The translations under genes and the position numbers were made by a program. This document shows positions 19,455-29,369 of a DNA stretch of 64,000 nt, piece by piece (position 1 is the first letter of the stretch; each line of letters opens with the position of its first letter). The stretch lies in assembly GCF_007828035.1 (NCBI RefSeq), contig NZ_VITV01000004.1, positions 201,559 to 265,558 on the forward strand, read 5' to 3'. The DNA comes from Nitrospirillum amazonense. Lineage in GTDB: Bacteria; Pseudomonadota; Alphaproteobacteria; Azospirillales; Azospirillaceae. The notes under the pieces were generated by a model, which ran no database searches, had not been told where the DNA came from, and was given only the letters and a program-made list of their open reading frames with translations.

Positions 19455-20522
19455 CTACCCCTTGCGTGGGCCACGAACGCCAGGGTTTCCCTTGGCCCCC
19501 GGATTTTCTTTGGCCAGCGGGTGGTGGTCCTCCACCGTGCGGCGCAGGCGTTCACCCACCACATGGGTGTAGATCTGGGTGGTGCCGATGTCGGCATGGC
19601 CCAGCATCTTCTGGACGGAGCGCAAATCGGCGCCGTGGTCCAGCAGATGGGTGGCGAAGGCATGGCGCAGCACGTGGGGGCTGACCTTGGCCGGGTCCAG
19701 GCCGGCGGCCAGCGCCAGATCCTTCAGCAGCTGGCCGAAGCGCTGCCGGGTCAGCGTGCCGCCCGAACTACGCGAGGGGAACAGCAGGCTGGCCTGCCTG
19801 GCCTCGCGCCCCGGCGAGAAGAAGGCGGCGCGGTGGGGCAGGTAGGCCGCCAGCGCGTCCCGGGCCGGGGGGGACAGGGGCACCATGCGTTCCTTCCCGC
19901 CCTTGCCCTTGACCACCAGCACCCGGCCGTCGCGGCTGAAAGCCGACAGCGGCAGTCCCACCAGTTCGGAAACGCGCAAGCCCGTGGCGTAGAGCAGTTC
20001 CAGCAGGGCCGCCAGGCGCAGCCCCTCCGCCCCGCCCTGGGCCGCCGCCGTGTCCAGCATGCGGCCGACGTCGTCCTCGGACAAAATCTTGGGCAAGGGG
20101 CGGCCCAGGCGCGGGCCGTCCAGCACGGCGGCCGGGTCGATGTCGCGCCGGCCTTCCGACACCAGAAACTTGTAGTACTGGCGCAGGGCCGACAGGCGGC
20201 GGGCCACGGTGCGCACCGCCGCCTGGGTGCCGTCGCGGCCCAGATGGTCCAGGTAGGCGCGCAGGTCGTCGGTGCCCGCCCGGTCCAGGGCGGGACCCTT
20301 GCCGCCCTTCTGGCCGGCGATGAAGCGGGCGGCATCCACCAGGTCGCGACGGTAGGCGTCGCGGGTGTTGGCCGCCGCCCCCCGTTCCGCCACCAGCATG
20401 TCCAGGAAGGCATCCACCCCCGGGGGCAGCGCCAGGGTGGCGCCGCGCGGCCGGCCAGGGGAGCGCTTCTTGGGAGCGGCACCCCCGGTCGTGGCCTGAT
20501 CCTTCGGGACGCGCGGCGCCAT
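19455..20522 (-). CDS. xerD: Site-specific tyrosine recombinase XerD
   Basis: A 355-residue tyrosine recombinase that resolves chromosome dimers at dif with XerC. It has a SAM-like N-terminal DNA-binding domain (about 35-125) and a catalytic domain with Arg in LLYATGLRVSELVGL, Lys in KGKGGKER, HxxR in SPHVLRHAFATHLL, LGHADIGTTQIYTHV with the second His and the nucleophile Tyr. The start at 20522 follows the upstream gene by 5 bp. A 30-residue basic N-terminal extension is longer than in E. coli XerD. XerC is a possible alternative, but the length and the LGHADI context favour XerD. Confidence 0.88.
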   Translation of the reverse strand: MAPRVPKDQATTGGAAPKKRSPGRPRGATLALPPGVDAFLDMLVAERGAAANTRDAYRRDLVDAARFIAGQKGGKGPALDRAGTDDLRAYLDHLGRDGTQAAVRTVARRLSALRQYYKFLVSEGRRDIDPAAVLDGPRLGRPLPKILSEDDVGRMLDTAAAQGGAEGLRLAALLELLYATGLRVSELVGLPLSAFSRDGRVLVVKGKGGKERMVPLSPPARDALAAYLPHRAAFFSPGREARQASLLFPSRSSGGTLTRQRFGQLLKDLALAAGLDPAKVSPHVLRHAFATHLLDHGADLRSVQKMLGHADIGTTQIYTHVVGERLRRTVEDHHPLAKENPGAKGNPGVRGPRKG

Positions 20523-20527
20523 GACCG

Positions 20528-22369
20528 TTACGGCCCAGCCAGGACGGCCACCGCCTCCAGCGCCAGGCGCCGGGCGTCGTCCTTCAGACCAACGGCGGTC
20601 AAGGCCGACAGGGCATGGGCCGTGACTGTCGGCGCGGTGGCGGCGGGACCGGCATCCGCCAGTTCCGCCAGGGCCAGCACCGCCACCTCGCCCCGCCGGG
20701 GCACGGCGATCGACTGGTCCAGGCGCAGCCAGGACGCGGCGTCGGGAATCACCCCGGGCGCCTCGACCACCGGTGCCGTGCGGGCCAGCAGCAGCGGATC
20801 CACCTTTTCCCCCGCTGCGGTCAGCAAGGCCAGGATGGAGGCGGCACGCAGGCGGGACGGGGCGTCGGCATCCGCCTTCACCGCGTCCAGCCACTGGGCC
20901 CAGTTGGCGCCATCGCTGGGCAGCAGGCCGCCCAGCACGGCCAAGGGCACCAGGCGCAGGTAGGCCTGAAGGGGCTTGCCCTCAACCTTTCCATCTTTAG
21001 GGGCATCCTGCGCCGCCTGGCGGGCCAGCTCGAACCATGGCTGGGCCAAGTCGCGCCGGTTCTGCAGCAGCAGCAGACGGGTGGCGGCCGGGGCCAAATC
21101 CTTCAGCGCCGGCCCGGGGGCCAGCCCTTCCAGTTCCTGGGCCAGCAGATCGCCCCAGGCGCCGGCCAGCAGGGCCGGATCGCTGACGTCCACCGCCTTG
21201 GCCAGGATGGCGCCCTTCAGCGACGGGATCGTCTCCCCCGTCAGGGCCTGGTAGAGGATGGCGCGCTGGTCGGCGCCCTGGCGCTTGTCCGCCACGCCCA
21301 CGGCGTTCTTCAGGTCGTTCGGGCTGACCTTGGCCGCCTTGTAGAGGGGGGCCAGCGCCGCCGACGGCAGGGTACCATAGCTGGCGGCGCGGTCGCCCGC
21401 CGCCAGCTTCAGCGCCGCCGCCGTGTCGGGCAAGTCGGCCACGGCCGCTGCCGCCGCCGGGTTCAGCGCCAGGATCTGCGCCGCCGGCACCTCCGCCGGC
21501 AGGCCCCGGTTCATGGCGCGGGCCAGCGCCACCGCCTCGGCCGACACGGCGGTGAAGCCCTTGAGGGCGCCCTTCTGTCCACCGGCCGCCACTTCGGCAA
21601 GGCGGGAGAAGCCGTCGTCCTTCACACCCTGTTCCCGCATGATGTCCAGCGAGAACATGATGTTGTCGGTGGACCCGCCGCGCACCTGGCAGACGACGCC
21701 CAGCATCTGGATCTCGCCGTCGTTGAAGCGCTTCTGCAGGTCGGCCATCTGGTCGCAGGCCGCCCCGTCGCCGGTCAACAGCGACAGGCGGGCCCAGGCT
21801 TCCGCCCCGCCGGCATCGTCCAGCGCCGTGGGCAGGGTGGCCATGGCATCGGCGTGCTTGCCATCCCCTAGCAGGGCCAGCCGTTCCAGCCGGAGGCCCA
21901 GGAAATTGCGCGCGTCCTTGCCCGCCTGAGGCGCGGTGCCGGAAGACATCAGCACCCGGCCCAGCAGGGCGCGCACGGCCGGCGAGGGGCTGGACTGCGG
22001 CAGCGAGGCCAGCGCCCGGTCAAGCAGGCCGCGCGGACTGTCCGCCCACAGCGCCTGGCCCAGGCCTCCCTGCCCCGCGTCCAGCAGTCCGCCCCCGTCC
22101 GGCGTGACCGCCGCCAGGGTCTTGACCTCAAAGGAGGAGGCGCGTGGCGGGGGCGGCGTGTAGGCCCCCCCCAGGGGCGTAGGGCCGGGAGTAGGACCGG
22201 GCGCGGCCGTGTCGGTTCCGGCTGGGGGCGCGACCGTAGGGGAGGTCGCCGGTCCCTGTGGCCAAAGCGGCGTCGGCCCGCTGGAGGTTTGCGCGAACGC
22301 CACCGGCGCCGTCATCAGGCCGGTGATCAGCGCCAGGCCCCAAAACGCCTTACTGCGGGAAGCGGTCAT
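20528..22369 (-). CDS. Large exported hypothetical protein
   Basis: A 613-residue protein with a signal peptide (AFWGLALITGLMTAPVAFA, cleavage near residue 26), then a Pro/Thr/Gly-rich linker (about 27-75) and a long Ala/Leu-rich helical region to the end, suggesting a solenoid of helical repeats. No catalytic motif was seen. It is probably periplasmic. It is sandwiched between a 46-residue membrane-anchor gene whose stop overlaps its start by 20 nt and xerD 5 bp downstream, so all three are likely one transcript. The function is unknown to me. Confidence 0.8.
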   Translation of the reverse strand: MTASRSKAFWGLALITGLMTAPVAFAQTSSGPTPLWPQGPATSPTVAPPAGTDTAAPGPTPGPTPLGGAYTPPPPRASSFEVKTLAAVTPDGGGLLDAGQGGLGQALWADSPRGLLDRALASLPQSSPSPAVRALLGRVLMSSGTAPQAGKDARNFLGLRLERLALLGDGKHADAMATLPTALDDAGGAEAWARLSLLTGDGAACDQMADLQKRFNDGEIQMLGVVCQVRGGSTDNIMFSLDIMREQGVKDDGFSRLAEVAAGGQKGALKGFTAVSAEAVALARAMNRGLPAEVPAAQILALNPAAAAAVADLPDTAAALKLAAGDRAASYGTLPSAALAPLYKAAKVSPNDLKNAVGVADKRQGADQRAILYQALTGETIPSLKGAILAKAVDVSDPALLAGAWGDLLAQELEGLAPGPALKDLAPAATRLLLLQNRRDLAQPWFELARQAAQDAPKDGKVEGKPLQAYLRLVPLAVLGGLLPSDGANWAQWLDAVKADADAPSRLRAASILALLTAAGEKVDPLLLARTAPVVEAPGVIPDAASWLRLDQSIAVPRRGEVAVLALAELADAGPAATAPTVTAHALSALTAVGLKDDARRLALEAVAVLAGP

Positions 22370-22490
22370 TGGAGATCACCCGTTCGGTGGGCGCGGACGG
22401 CGCCGGGGAGGTGGTGGCGGCCACGACCAGGGCGGCGCCGGCACCGCCGAGGACAACCAGGGCGATCAGGATCAGGAGGAGCTTTTTCAT
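22350..22490 (-). CDS. 46-residue single-pass membrane protein
   Basis: Begins MKKLLLILIALVVLGGAGAA, a typical N-in membrane anchor (residues 4-25), followed by a Thr/Pro/Ser-rich tail ending NDRFPQ. Its last 20 nt overlap the start of the 613-residue exported protein in another frame, suggesting coupled translation. Too short for routine ORF calling, but the strongly patterned hydrophobic segment and codon use support it. No strong ribosome binding site was seen. Confidence 0.65.
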   Translation of the reverse strand: MKKLLLILIALVVLGGAGAALVVAATTSPAPSAPTERVISNDRFPQ

Positions 22491-22904
22491 CGTGGGATCG
22501 GCATCAATCGCTGATAGGGAAGGGCGAATTCAGAAAGAAAGTTGCGAGACCATGTCGGCTCAAGCAAGGCCGCAGTGCGCGAGCCCCCGGTGGAGTTAAG
22601 GGACAGGCGGGGTCGACTGTGTTATGCAGTCCCCCCGAACCGTTTCCCCCTGTGGTGGCGCCCACCAGACTGGCACGGGAAAACGGGGCCTGACAGTCCG
22701 CCTGAAGCCGCAGGGCCAGGGGGACGGCCGGGTCTAGGGATGAAGAACAACCCCCGGAACGGGGCACGGCTTTCAGGTCTCGGCTGGAATGGATGACACG
22801 GCAAACATGGTGTTAGCGCTCGGCACTGTAGCGTCCGCCCCCCCGGCGCGCAACGCCACCCCGACCCGCCGGGTGCCCGCCCCCGCGCTGCGGGGGGACC
22901 GGTG
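22491..22904. other. Divergent intergenic region before aroK
   Basis: 414 bp between the minus-strand small membrane gene and aroK. I see no gene, riboswitch or good promoter. There are short GC-rich inverted repeats (for example GGTGG-CGC-CCACC near 22657) and a run of C/G tracts just before the aroK start. Confidence 0.4.
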
Positions 22905-23501
22905 ATGCGTCCCATGCTGCGCCAGCGCCCGCCCCGCACCCTGGTCCTGGTGGGCCTGATGGGGGCCGGGAAGACCAGCATCGGCCGCCGCCTGGCCGCC
23001 CGCCTGGGCCTGCCCTTCGTCGATGCGGACCAGGAGATCGAGCGCGCCGCCGGCTGCAGCATACCCGAATTCTTCGAGCGCTATGGCGAGCCCGCCTTCC
23101 GCGAGGGGGAACGCCGGGTGATCGCCCGCCTTCTGGACCAGCCGCTGCAGGTACTGTCCACCGGCGGCGGCGCCTTCATGGACGCCGACACCCGCGCCCT
23201 GGTGCGCCAGCGCGCCCATTCCATCTGGCTGCGGGCGGAGTTGGACCTGCTGGTGCAGCGGACGGCGCGGCGCGGCAACCGCCCCCTGCTGAAGGACAGC
23301 GACCCGCGCGAAACCCTGCGCAAGCTGATGGAATTGCGCCACCCCTACTATGCCCAGGCCGACATCACCGTGGACAGCGGCGACCGCCCGGCGGAGGACA
23401 CCGTGGACCGGGTGGTGGAGTCCCTGCAGGCCTATCTGGACAACCAAGCGGATACCCAAATCCCGGAGACGCGGGCCCAGCCGGCCGCGGTGCAATCATG
23501 A
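22905..23501 (+). CDS. aroK: Shikimate kinase
   Basis: A 198-residue kinase that phosphorylates shikimate in aromatic amino acid synthesis. The Walker A is [15 protein letters not shown] (about residues 18-32), the shikimate-binding Asp is in [10 protein letters not shown], and the conserved STGGGAF and RGNRPLL (lid Arg) are present. Translation may start at this ATG or the GTG immediately before it; GGGGGGA lies upstream. Its last 4 nt overlap aroB. Confidence 0.94.
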   Translation: MRPMLRQRPPRTLVLVGLMGAGKTSIGRRLAARLGLPFVDADQEIERAAGCSIPEFFERYGEPAFREGERRVIARLLDQPLQVLSTGGGAFMDADTRALVRQRAHSIWLRAELDLLVQRTARRGNRPLLKDSDPRETLRKLMELRHPYYAQADITVDSGDRPAEDTVDRVVESLQAYLDNQADTQIPETRAQPAAVQS

Positions 23502-24625
23502 GCAAGACCCTGTCCGCCAGCCCCGTCCGCGTGAACCTGGCCGATCGGTCCTACGACGTGCTGGTCGGGTCCGGCCTGATTGAGGGGGCTGGATCACTGG
23601 TGGCGCCCATCGCCGGCAAGCGGCCGCTGATCATCCTCAGCGACGAGACCGTGGCGCCCCTGTACCTGGGCACCCTGACCCGCTCGCTGGAGGCCGCCGG
23701 CGCCCGCGTGCTGGACCCCATCGTCGTGCCGGCGGGCGAGGCCACCAAAAGCTTCCACCATCTGGAAGCCGTCCTTGAAATCCTGCTCTCGCGCGGCATC
23801 GAGCGGGGCGCCATGCTGGTGGCCCTGGGCGGCGGCGTCATCGGCGACCTGGGCGGCTTCGCGGCCGCCATCGCCCTGCGCGGACTGGACTTCATCCAGG
23901 TGCCCACCACGCTGCTGTCGCAGGTGGACAGCAGCGTGGGCGGCAAGACGGGCATCAACAGCCGCCAGGGTAAGAACCTCATCGGTGCCTTTCACCAGCC
24001 GCGCCTGGTGCTGGCCGACATCGGCGCGCTGGACAGCCTGCCCCGGCGCGAGGTGCTGGCGGGTTATGCCGAGGTGGTGAAGTACGGCCTCATCGACCGT
24101 CCGGATTTCTTCACCTGGCTGGAGGAAAACGGCCCGGCCCTGGTGGCCGGCGACGCCGCCCTCCGCACCGCCGCCGTGAAGGAGAGCGTGGCCGCCAAGG
24201 CCGCCATCGTCGCCCAGGATGAGCGCGAGGGCGGTGTGCGCGCCCTGCTGAACCTGGGCCATACCTTCGGCCATGCCCTGGAGGCGGAGATGGGCTATAG
24301 TGGTGAGTTGCTGCATGGCGAGGCCGTGGGCATCGGCATGGTCATGGCGTTCGACCTGTCGGTACGCCTGGGCCTGTGCCCGCCGGACGACTTGGCCCGC
24401 ATGCGCCGCCACCTGGTGGCCGTGGGCCTGCCGACGGGTGCCGCGTACCTCAGCAAGGGCCGCTGGACCGTGGACGCGCTGATGGCCCACATGGCCAAGG
24501 ACAAGAAGGTGAAGGACGGCGGCATCACCTTCATCCTGGCGCGCGGCATCGGCCAGGCCTTCACCGCCCGGGACATCGATCCCGAGCCGGTGCGTGCCGT
24601 GGTGGCGGCGGCGCTGGCGGCGTGA
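23498..24625 (+). CDS. aroB: 3-dehydroquinate synthase
   Basis: A 375-residue enzyme that cyclises DAHP to 3-dehydroquinate with NAD+ and zinc. Motifs: [41 protein letters not shown], and the zinc ligands in [11 protein letters not shown] and [11 protein letters not shown]. It overlaps aroK by ATGA, forming the common aroKB operon. Confidence 0.95.
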   Translation: MSKTLSASPVRVNLADRSYDVLVGSGLIEGAGSLVAPIAGKRPLIILSDETVAPLYLGTLTRSLEAAGARVLDPIVVPAGEATKSFHHLEAVLEILLSRGIERGAMLVALGGGVIGDLGGFAAAIALRGLDFIQVPTTLLSQVDSSVGGKTGINSRQGKNLIGAFHQPRLVLADIGALDSLPRREVLAGYAEVVKYGLIDRPDFFTWLEENGPALVAGDAALRTAAVKESVAAKAAIVAQDEREGGVRALLNLGHTFGHALEAEMGYSGELLHGEAVGIGMVMAFDLSVRLGLCPPDDLARMRRHLVAVGLPTGAAYLSKGRWTVDALMAHMAKDKKVKDGGITFILARGIGQAFTARDIDPEPVRAVVAAALAA

Positions 24626-24710
24626 GACGCGGGTTTCTTGACCGGGGTGAGGGCCGGCGCCCATGATGCGCTCCGCGTCCGTGACCTCGCTTTAAAAGTA
24701 CCCTTGCCCC

Positions 24711-25289
24711 ATGCCCCTACCCCCCGCCGCCGAGCGCACGCCGCTGCACACCCGCCGCGTCACGTGCCAGGGATACGAACGCACCGACGGCCTTTGGGAT
24801 ATCGAAGGCCACATCACGGACGAGAAGCACTACGCCTTCGACAACGAATGGCGCGGCATCATCCAGCCCGGCCAATTCCTGCATGAGATGTGGGTGCGCC
24901 TGACGGTGGACGACACGCTGACCGTGCGCGCGGTGGAGGTGTCGACCGACAACTCCCCCTTCCCGCATTGCCCCGCCATCCTGCCCAATTTCCAGCGCCT
25001 GGTGGGCCTCAGCATCGCGTCCGGCTGGACCAACGCGGTCAAGCAGCGCCTGGGCCGGACGGAGGGCTGCACCCACCTGGTGGAGCTGCTGGGCCCCGTG
25101 GCCACCACCGCTTTCCAAACCCTGGCGCCGGTGCTGAGCGCGCGGCGCAACGGCGGCAAAGGCGGCCCGCCGCCCGTGCTGAACACCTGCCACGTCATGG
25201 CCAGCGACGGCCCGGTGGTGAAGCGCTGGTTCCCGGAGCATTACACCGGGGCGCCCGAGACCGGGTCGGCGGAACCCGAAGGCGTCTAA
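24711..25289 (+). CDS. DUF2889 family protein
   Basis: A 192-residue soluble protein with the features of DUF2889: RRVTCQGYERTDGLWDIEGHI, DEKHYAFDNEW, HEMWVRLTVDDTLTVRAVEVSTD and the later EGCTHLVELLGPVATTAFQTL, including conserved Cys and His. Function unknown. It lies 85 bp after aroB on the same strand. Its stop overlaps the convergent bolA stop by 4 nt. Confidence 0.8.
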   Translation: MPLPPAAERTPLHTRRVTCQGYERTDGLWDIEGHITDEKHYAFDNEWRGIIQPGQFLHEMWVRLTVDDTLTVRAVEVSTDNSPFPHCPAILPNFQRLVGLSIASGWTNAVKQRLGRTEGCTHLVELLGPVATTAFQTLAPVLSARRNGGKGGPPPVLNTCHVMASDGPVVKRWFPEHYTGAPETGSAEPEGV

Positions 25290-25558
25290 GCCGCCTCTTC
25301 CGGCGTTAGGGTCTTGACCGACAGGGCGTGGACGCGCTCGGCCAACTCATCCTTCAGGATGTCGTAGACCAGGCGCTGGCGGGCGACCCGTGACTTGCCG
25401 GCGAAGGCGGCCGAGACCACCGTGACCTCGAAATGGGTCTCGCCACCCGGGGCGGCGCCGCCATGTCCGGCATGGGCGGCGGACTGGTCGTCGACGATCA
25501 GCGTCACGGGCGCCAGCGCCTGGGTCAGCTTGGTGTGGATGCGGTCGGCGTAGCGCAT
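25286..25558 (-). CDS. BolA family protein
   Basis: A 90-residue BolA-type protein. BolA proteins pair with monothiol glutaredoxins in Fe-S trafficking and also affect envelope genes. It has the IHTKLTQAL helix, HFEVTVVSAAFAGKSRVARQRLVY with the KxRxxRQRxVY class II helix-turn-helix signature, and a C-terminal LSVKTLTPEE typical of alphaproteobacterial BolA. A Gly/His-rich loop (SAAHAGHGG) carries the candidate metal-ligand His. It is divergent from the J-domain gene, a common arrangement in Rhodospirillales. Confidence 0.9.
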   Translation of the reverse strand: MRYADRIHTKLTQALAPVTLIVDDQSAAHAGHGGAAPGGETHFEVTVVSAAFAGKSRVARQRLVYDILKDELAERVHALSVKTLTPEEAA

Positions 25559-25740
25559 GGAAAATGCCCGGAATGGAGGGAACGTCCTATCCCCCTGAGG
25601 TGCGATGCCGGGGCGGCGCTGTCAATGGCTGGAAGGTGATTTCCAGCACCCGGGACAGCAGCCCAGCTTTGCCGCCGCAATGGTGGCGCGGGCGACCCGC
25701 CGCGCTTGTCACGGCCGGGGCCTGACCCCATACTTTCGCG

Positions 25741-26319
25741 ATGCAGAAACAGCGCCCCGGATTCTCTTTCTCGTTCGACGATCCGCCGCAGGTCCAGGTC
25801 AGGGCCTGCGACCATCCCGGCTGCGCCGAGGTGGGGGAGTACCGCGCGCCCAAGAATCGCAGCCAGCTGAACGATTATTACTGGTTCTGCCTGGACCATG
25901 TGCGGGCCTACAACAAGGCCTGGGACTATTACCAGGGCATGAGCACGGAAGAGATCGAGCGCGCCATGCGCTACGACACCACCTGGCAGCGCCCCACCTG
26001 GCCCATGGGCGACTGGCGCACCCGGGAACGGAATCTACGCGACAGCATGAGCCGGGGCCATAGCTTCGGCGCCGACTGGGAAGCCGGCACGTCGCATCGT
26101 CCGCCTCCGCCCTCCCCCCGCACGCCGGAGGATGAGGCGCTGGACGTGCTGGGCCTGAAGGCGCCCATCGGATTCGCCGAGGTCAAGCAGCGCTATCGCG
26201 AGCTGGCCAAGCAGAACCACCCCGACACCCACGGCGGCGACAAGGACGCGGAGGAGCGTCTGAAGCGCATCAACCAAGCCTACAACGTGCTGAAAGCCGC
26301 CTATGCCGACCACGGCTGA
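25741..26319 (+). CDS. J-domain (DnaJ-class) protein
   Basis: A 192-residue protein with a C-terminal J domain (about 133-190) containing YRELAKQNHPDTHGG, so it should stimulate a DnaK-type ATPase. The N-terminal half has a conserved Cys pair (CDHPGCAEVGEYRAP) followed by YYWFCLDHVRAYNKAWDYY, a possible small metal-binding unit. It lacks the G/F and zinc-finger regions of DnaJ itself. It precedes cobS by 83 bp, and this bolA - J-protein - cobS - cobT order recurs in alphaproteobacteria. Confidence 0.88.
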   Translation: MQKQRPGFSFSFDDPPQVQVRACDHPGCAEVGEYRAPKNRSQLNDYYWFCLDHVRAYNKAWDYYQGMSTEEIERAMRYDTTWQRPTWPMGDWRTRERNLRDSMSRGHSFGADWEAGTSHRPPPPSPRTPEDEALDVLGLKAPIGFAEVKQRYRELAKQNHPDTHGGDKDAEERLKRINQAYNVLKAAYADHG

Positions 26320-26402
26320 GGCCGCACCGTTAACGCCAAGCCATTGAAACAATAACCAAGACCAACCGTTCTGTTCGATCTCGCAGGAAAGCCGACCGTC
26401 CC

Positions 26403-27395
26403 ATGTCCCAGGAACCGACACCGATGAACGCCGCCTCGCTGCCCGACATCAAGATCTCCGTCCGCCAGACCTTCGGGATCGACAGCGATATGCAGGTGCC
26501 GGCGTTCAGCTCCCCCACGGAACATGTGCCGGAGATCGACAGCACCTATCGTTTCGACCGTGAAACGACCATGGCCATCCTTGCCGGCTTCGCCTACAAC
26601 CGCCGCGTCATGGTCCAGGGCTATCACGGCACCGGCAAGTCCACCCACATCGAACAGGTGGCCGCGCGCCTGAACTGGCCCTGCTTGCGCGTCAACCTGG
26701 ACAGCCACATCAGCCGCATCGACCTGATCGGCAAGGACGCCATCGTCCTGCGCGAGGGCGTGCAGGTGACGGAGTATCGCGAGGGCATCCTGCCCTGGGC
26801 CCTGCAGCATCCCTGCGCCATTGTCTTCGACGAGTACGACGCCGGCCGCCCGGACGTGATGTTCGTCATCCAGCGCGTGCTGGAGGTCGAGGGCAAGCTG
26901 ACCCTGCTGGACCAGAACAAGGTCATCCGCCCCCACCCGGCCTTCCGCCTGTTCGCCACGGCCAACACCATCGGCCTGGGCGACACCACCGGCCTCTATC
27001 ACGGCACGCAGCAGATCAACCAGGGCCAGATGGACCGGTGGAACATCGTCTCCACCCTGAACTACCTGCCCCATGACGCCGAAGTGAAGATCGTCCTGGC
27101 CAAGGTGCCGAGCTACGACACCGATGACCGCCGCGTGCTGGTCAACGCCATGGTGCGCCTGGCGGACCTGACCCGCGCCGGCTTCATCGCCGGCGACATC
27201 TCCACCGTCATGAGCCCGCGCACGGTCATCACATGGGCGCAGAACGCCGACATCTTCGGCGATGTCGGCTTCGCCTTCCGCGTCACCTTCCTGAACAAGT
27301 GCGACGAGGTTGAGCGCGCGGCGGTGGCCGAGTACTACCAGCGCTGCTTCGGCACCGAACTGCCTGAGAGCGGCGTGCGCGCCACCCTCGCCTGA
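26403..27395 (+). CDS. cobS: Aerobic cobaltochelatase subunit CobS
   Basis: A 330-residue AAA+ ATPase subunit of the CobNST chelatase that inserts cobalt into hydrogenobyrinate diamide. It begins with the CobS N-terminal region ([19 protein letters not shown]) and has Walker [11 protein letters not shown] (about 77-86), Walker [11 protein letters not shown] (about 140) and sensor [11 protein letters not shown]. It is coupled to cobT 17 bp downstream. No cobN is in the window. Confidence 0.94.
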   Translation: MSQEPTPMNAASLPDIKISVRQTFGIDSDMQVPAFSSPTEHVPEIDSTYRFDRETTMAILAGFAYNRRVMVQGYHGTGKSTHIEQVAARLNWPCLRVNLDSHISRIDLIGKDAIVLREGVQVTEYREGILPWALQHPCAIVFDEYDAGRPDVMFVIQRVLEVEGKLTLLDQNKVIRPHPAFRLFATANTIGLGDTTGLYHGTQQINQGQMDRWNIVSTLNYLPHDAEVKIVLAKVPSYDTDDRRVLVNAMVRLADLTRAGFIAGDISTVMSPRTVITWAQNADIFGDVGFAFRVTFLNKCDEVERAAVAEYYQRCFGTELPESGVRATLA

Positions 27396-27412
27396 CGCGG
27401 GGGAACGAGCCC

Positions 27413-29299
27413 ATGTCTTCCGACCGGGAATCGCCGCTGGAGGCGTTCAAGCGGGCCACCGGCGCAGCCGTCCGGGCCATCGCGGAGCGCGGTGACCTAA
27501 CGGTGGGGTTTTCCGCCGAGCCGCCGGGCTACTCCGGCACGCGGGTGCGGGTACCCCTGCCTACGCGAGACCTGAACGTGCGTGACGTGGCGCCGGTGCG
27601 GGGGGCCGCCGATGCCGCGGCCCTGCGCCTGCGCCATCACGACGCGTCCGCCCACGCCCGCCTGTTGCCCACCGGCGACACCGCCCGCCTGGCCTTCGAC
27701 GCGCTGGAACAGGCGCGGTGCGAAGCCCTGGGCGCCAACGCCATGGCCGGCGTGGCCGACAATCTGACGGCGGCGCTGGAGGAACGGTTCCGCCGCCAGG
27801 GCCTGGACCGGGCCACGGCGCGGGACCAAGTATCGCTGGCCGACGCCCTGCGCCTGATCGCCCGCGAGGCCCTGACCGGCGCCCCCGCCGCCCCCGCCAC
27901 CCAGGCGGCGCTGGATTTGTGGCGCCCCTTCATCGAGGAAAAGGCGGGCGCCGACCTGGCCCAGCTGAAGGCCGCCATGGCCGACCAGCAGGCCTACGCC
28001 CGCGAGGCCCGCCGCATCCTGGCCGACCTGGACCTGGAGGTGGGCGGCGAGCCTGAGACGTCGGAAGAGGAGGAGACCGCCGAGACCGGCGACGCCCAAA
28101 GCCCCGAGGGCGCCGACAATGACGAAGCCGGCGGCGGCCAGTCCGACGATGCCGAGCCGGAGGCGACGGGGGAGCAGCAGCAGGCCGGCGGCCAGACGGA
28201 AGAAACCGCCGGCGCCGCCGAAAGCAGCGAGGGCGAGCAGCAGGAGATGGAGGGCGCCGGGGCCGAGCAGTCGGGCGAGCCCGGCGAGCCGTCCCGCCCC
28301 GATTTCGGCCGCAACAGCCTGGACAGCGGCAATTACCGCGCCTTCACCACCGAATTCGACGAGGTGGTGGGGGCCGCCGACCTGTGCGACGCGGACGAAC
28401 TGGCCCGCCTGCGCATGATGCTGGACCAGCAGTTGCAGCATCTGCAGGGTGTCATCGCCAAGCTGGCCAACCGCCTGCAGCGCCGGCTGATGGCCAAGCA
28501 GACGCGCGCCTGGGTGTTCGACCTGGAGGAAGGCATTCTGGACGCGGCCCGTCTGGCCCGCGTGGTGGCCAACCCGGTGTTGCCCCTGTCGTTCAAGCAG
28601 GAGAACGACACCAATTTCCGCGACACCGTCGTCACCCTGCTGATCGACAATTCCGGGTCCATGCGCGGCCGACCCATCACCATCGCCGCCATGAGCGCCG
28701 ACATCCTGGCGCGCACCCTGGAACGCTGCGGTGTGAAGGTGGAGATCCTGGGCTTTACCACCCGGGCGTGGAAGGGCGGGCAGAGCCGCGAGCGCTGGCT
28801 GGCCAGCGGCAAGCCCGCCGCCCCCGGCCGCCTGAACGACCTGCGCCACATCGTCTACAAGGAGGCCGACGCCCCCTGGCGCCGGGCCCGGCGCAACCTG
28901 GGCCTGATGCTGCGCGAAGGCATCCTGAAGGAGAATATCGACGGCGAGGCCCTGCTGTGGGCCCACACCCGCCTGATCGCCCGGCCAGAGCAGCGGCGCA
29001 TCCTGATGGTCATTTCCGACGGCGCGCCGGTGGACGACAGCACCCTGTCGGTCAACAGCGGCAGCTATCTGGAAAAGCATCTGCGCAGCGTCATCGAGTA
29101 CATCGAGACCCGCAGCCCGGTGGAGCTGATCGCCATCGGCATCGGCCACGACGTCACGCGCTATTACCGGCGCGCCGTCACCATCGTGGATGTGGAGCAA
29201 TTGGGCGGCACGGTCATGGAGAAGCTGGCCGAACTGTTCGACGAGGACGACCGCCGCCCCGGGTCCGCCCGGCGCCAGGCGCGGGGCGGCCGCCGTTAG
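27413..29299 (+). CDS. cobT: Aerobic cobaltochelatase subunit CobT
   Basis: A 628-residue partner of CobS in the cobaltochelatase chaperone complex. It has an N-terminal helical region, an acidic low-complexity middle (Glu/Asp/Gly/Gln-rich, about 205-300) and a C-terminal von Willebrand A domain with the MIDAS motif [13 protein letters not shown] near residue 415, then [13 protein letters not shown]. The acidic stretch is typical of CobT. It is followed by a hairpin terminator. Confidence 0.94.
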   Translation: MSSDRESPLEAFKRATGAAVRAIAERGDLTVGFSAEPPGYSGTRVRVPLPTRDLNVRDVAPVRGAADAAALRLRHHDASAHARLLPTGDTARLAFDALEQARCEALGANAMAGVADNLTAALEERFRRQGLDRATARDQVSLADALRLIAREALTGAPAAPATQAALDLWRPFIEEKAGADLAQLKAAMADQQAYAREARRILADLDLEVGGEPETSEEEETAETGDAQSPEGADNDEAGGGQSDDAEPEATGEQQQAGGQTEETAGAAESSEGEQQEMEGAGAEQSGEPGEPSRPDFGRNSLDSGNYRAFTTEFDEVVGAADLCDADELARLRMMLDQQLQHLQGVIAKLANRLQRRLMAKQTRAWVFDLEEGILDAARLARVVANPVLPLSFKQENDTNFRDTVVTLLIDNSGSMRGRPITIAAMSADILARTLERCGVKVEILGFTTRAWKGGQSRERWLASGKPAAPGRLNDLRHIVYKEADAPWRRARRNLGLMLREGILKENIDGEALLWAHTRLIARPEQRRILMVISDGAPVDDSTLSVNSGSYLEKHLRSVIEYIETRSPVELIAIGIGHDVTRYYRRAVTIVDVEQLGGTVMEKLAELFDEDDRRPGSARRQARGGRR

Positions 29300-29323
29300 A
29301 CCTGGCTCGCGCAGACGCGATAA

Positions 29324-29361
29324 GGGCCGCCAGGCGGACGCCGGGCGGCCCAAATCTTTTT
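29324..29361 (+). terminator. Terminator after cobT
   Basis: GGGCCGCC (29324-29331) pairs with GGCGGCCC (29344-29351), followed by AAATCTTTTT. It lies between cobT and the convergent hypothetical gene. Confidence 0.7.
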
Positions 29362-29369
29362 GGAAAGGC

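Noticed and set aside
22600-22720. Possible cobalamin or other riboswitch upstream of aroK
   Set aside because: GC-rich inverted repeats are present, but none of the conserved riboswitch core boxes could be identified on either strand.
26320-26402. Cobalamin riboswitch before cobS
   Set aside because: Only 83 bp separate the J-domain gene and cobS; too short, and no B12-box was found.
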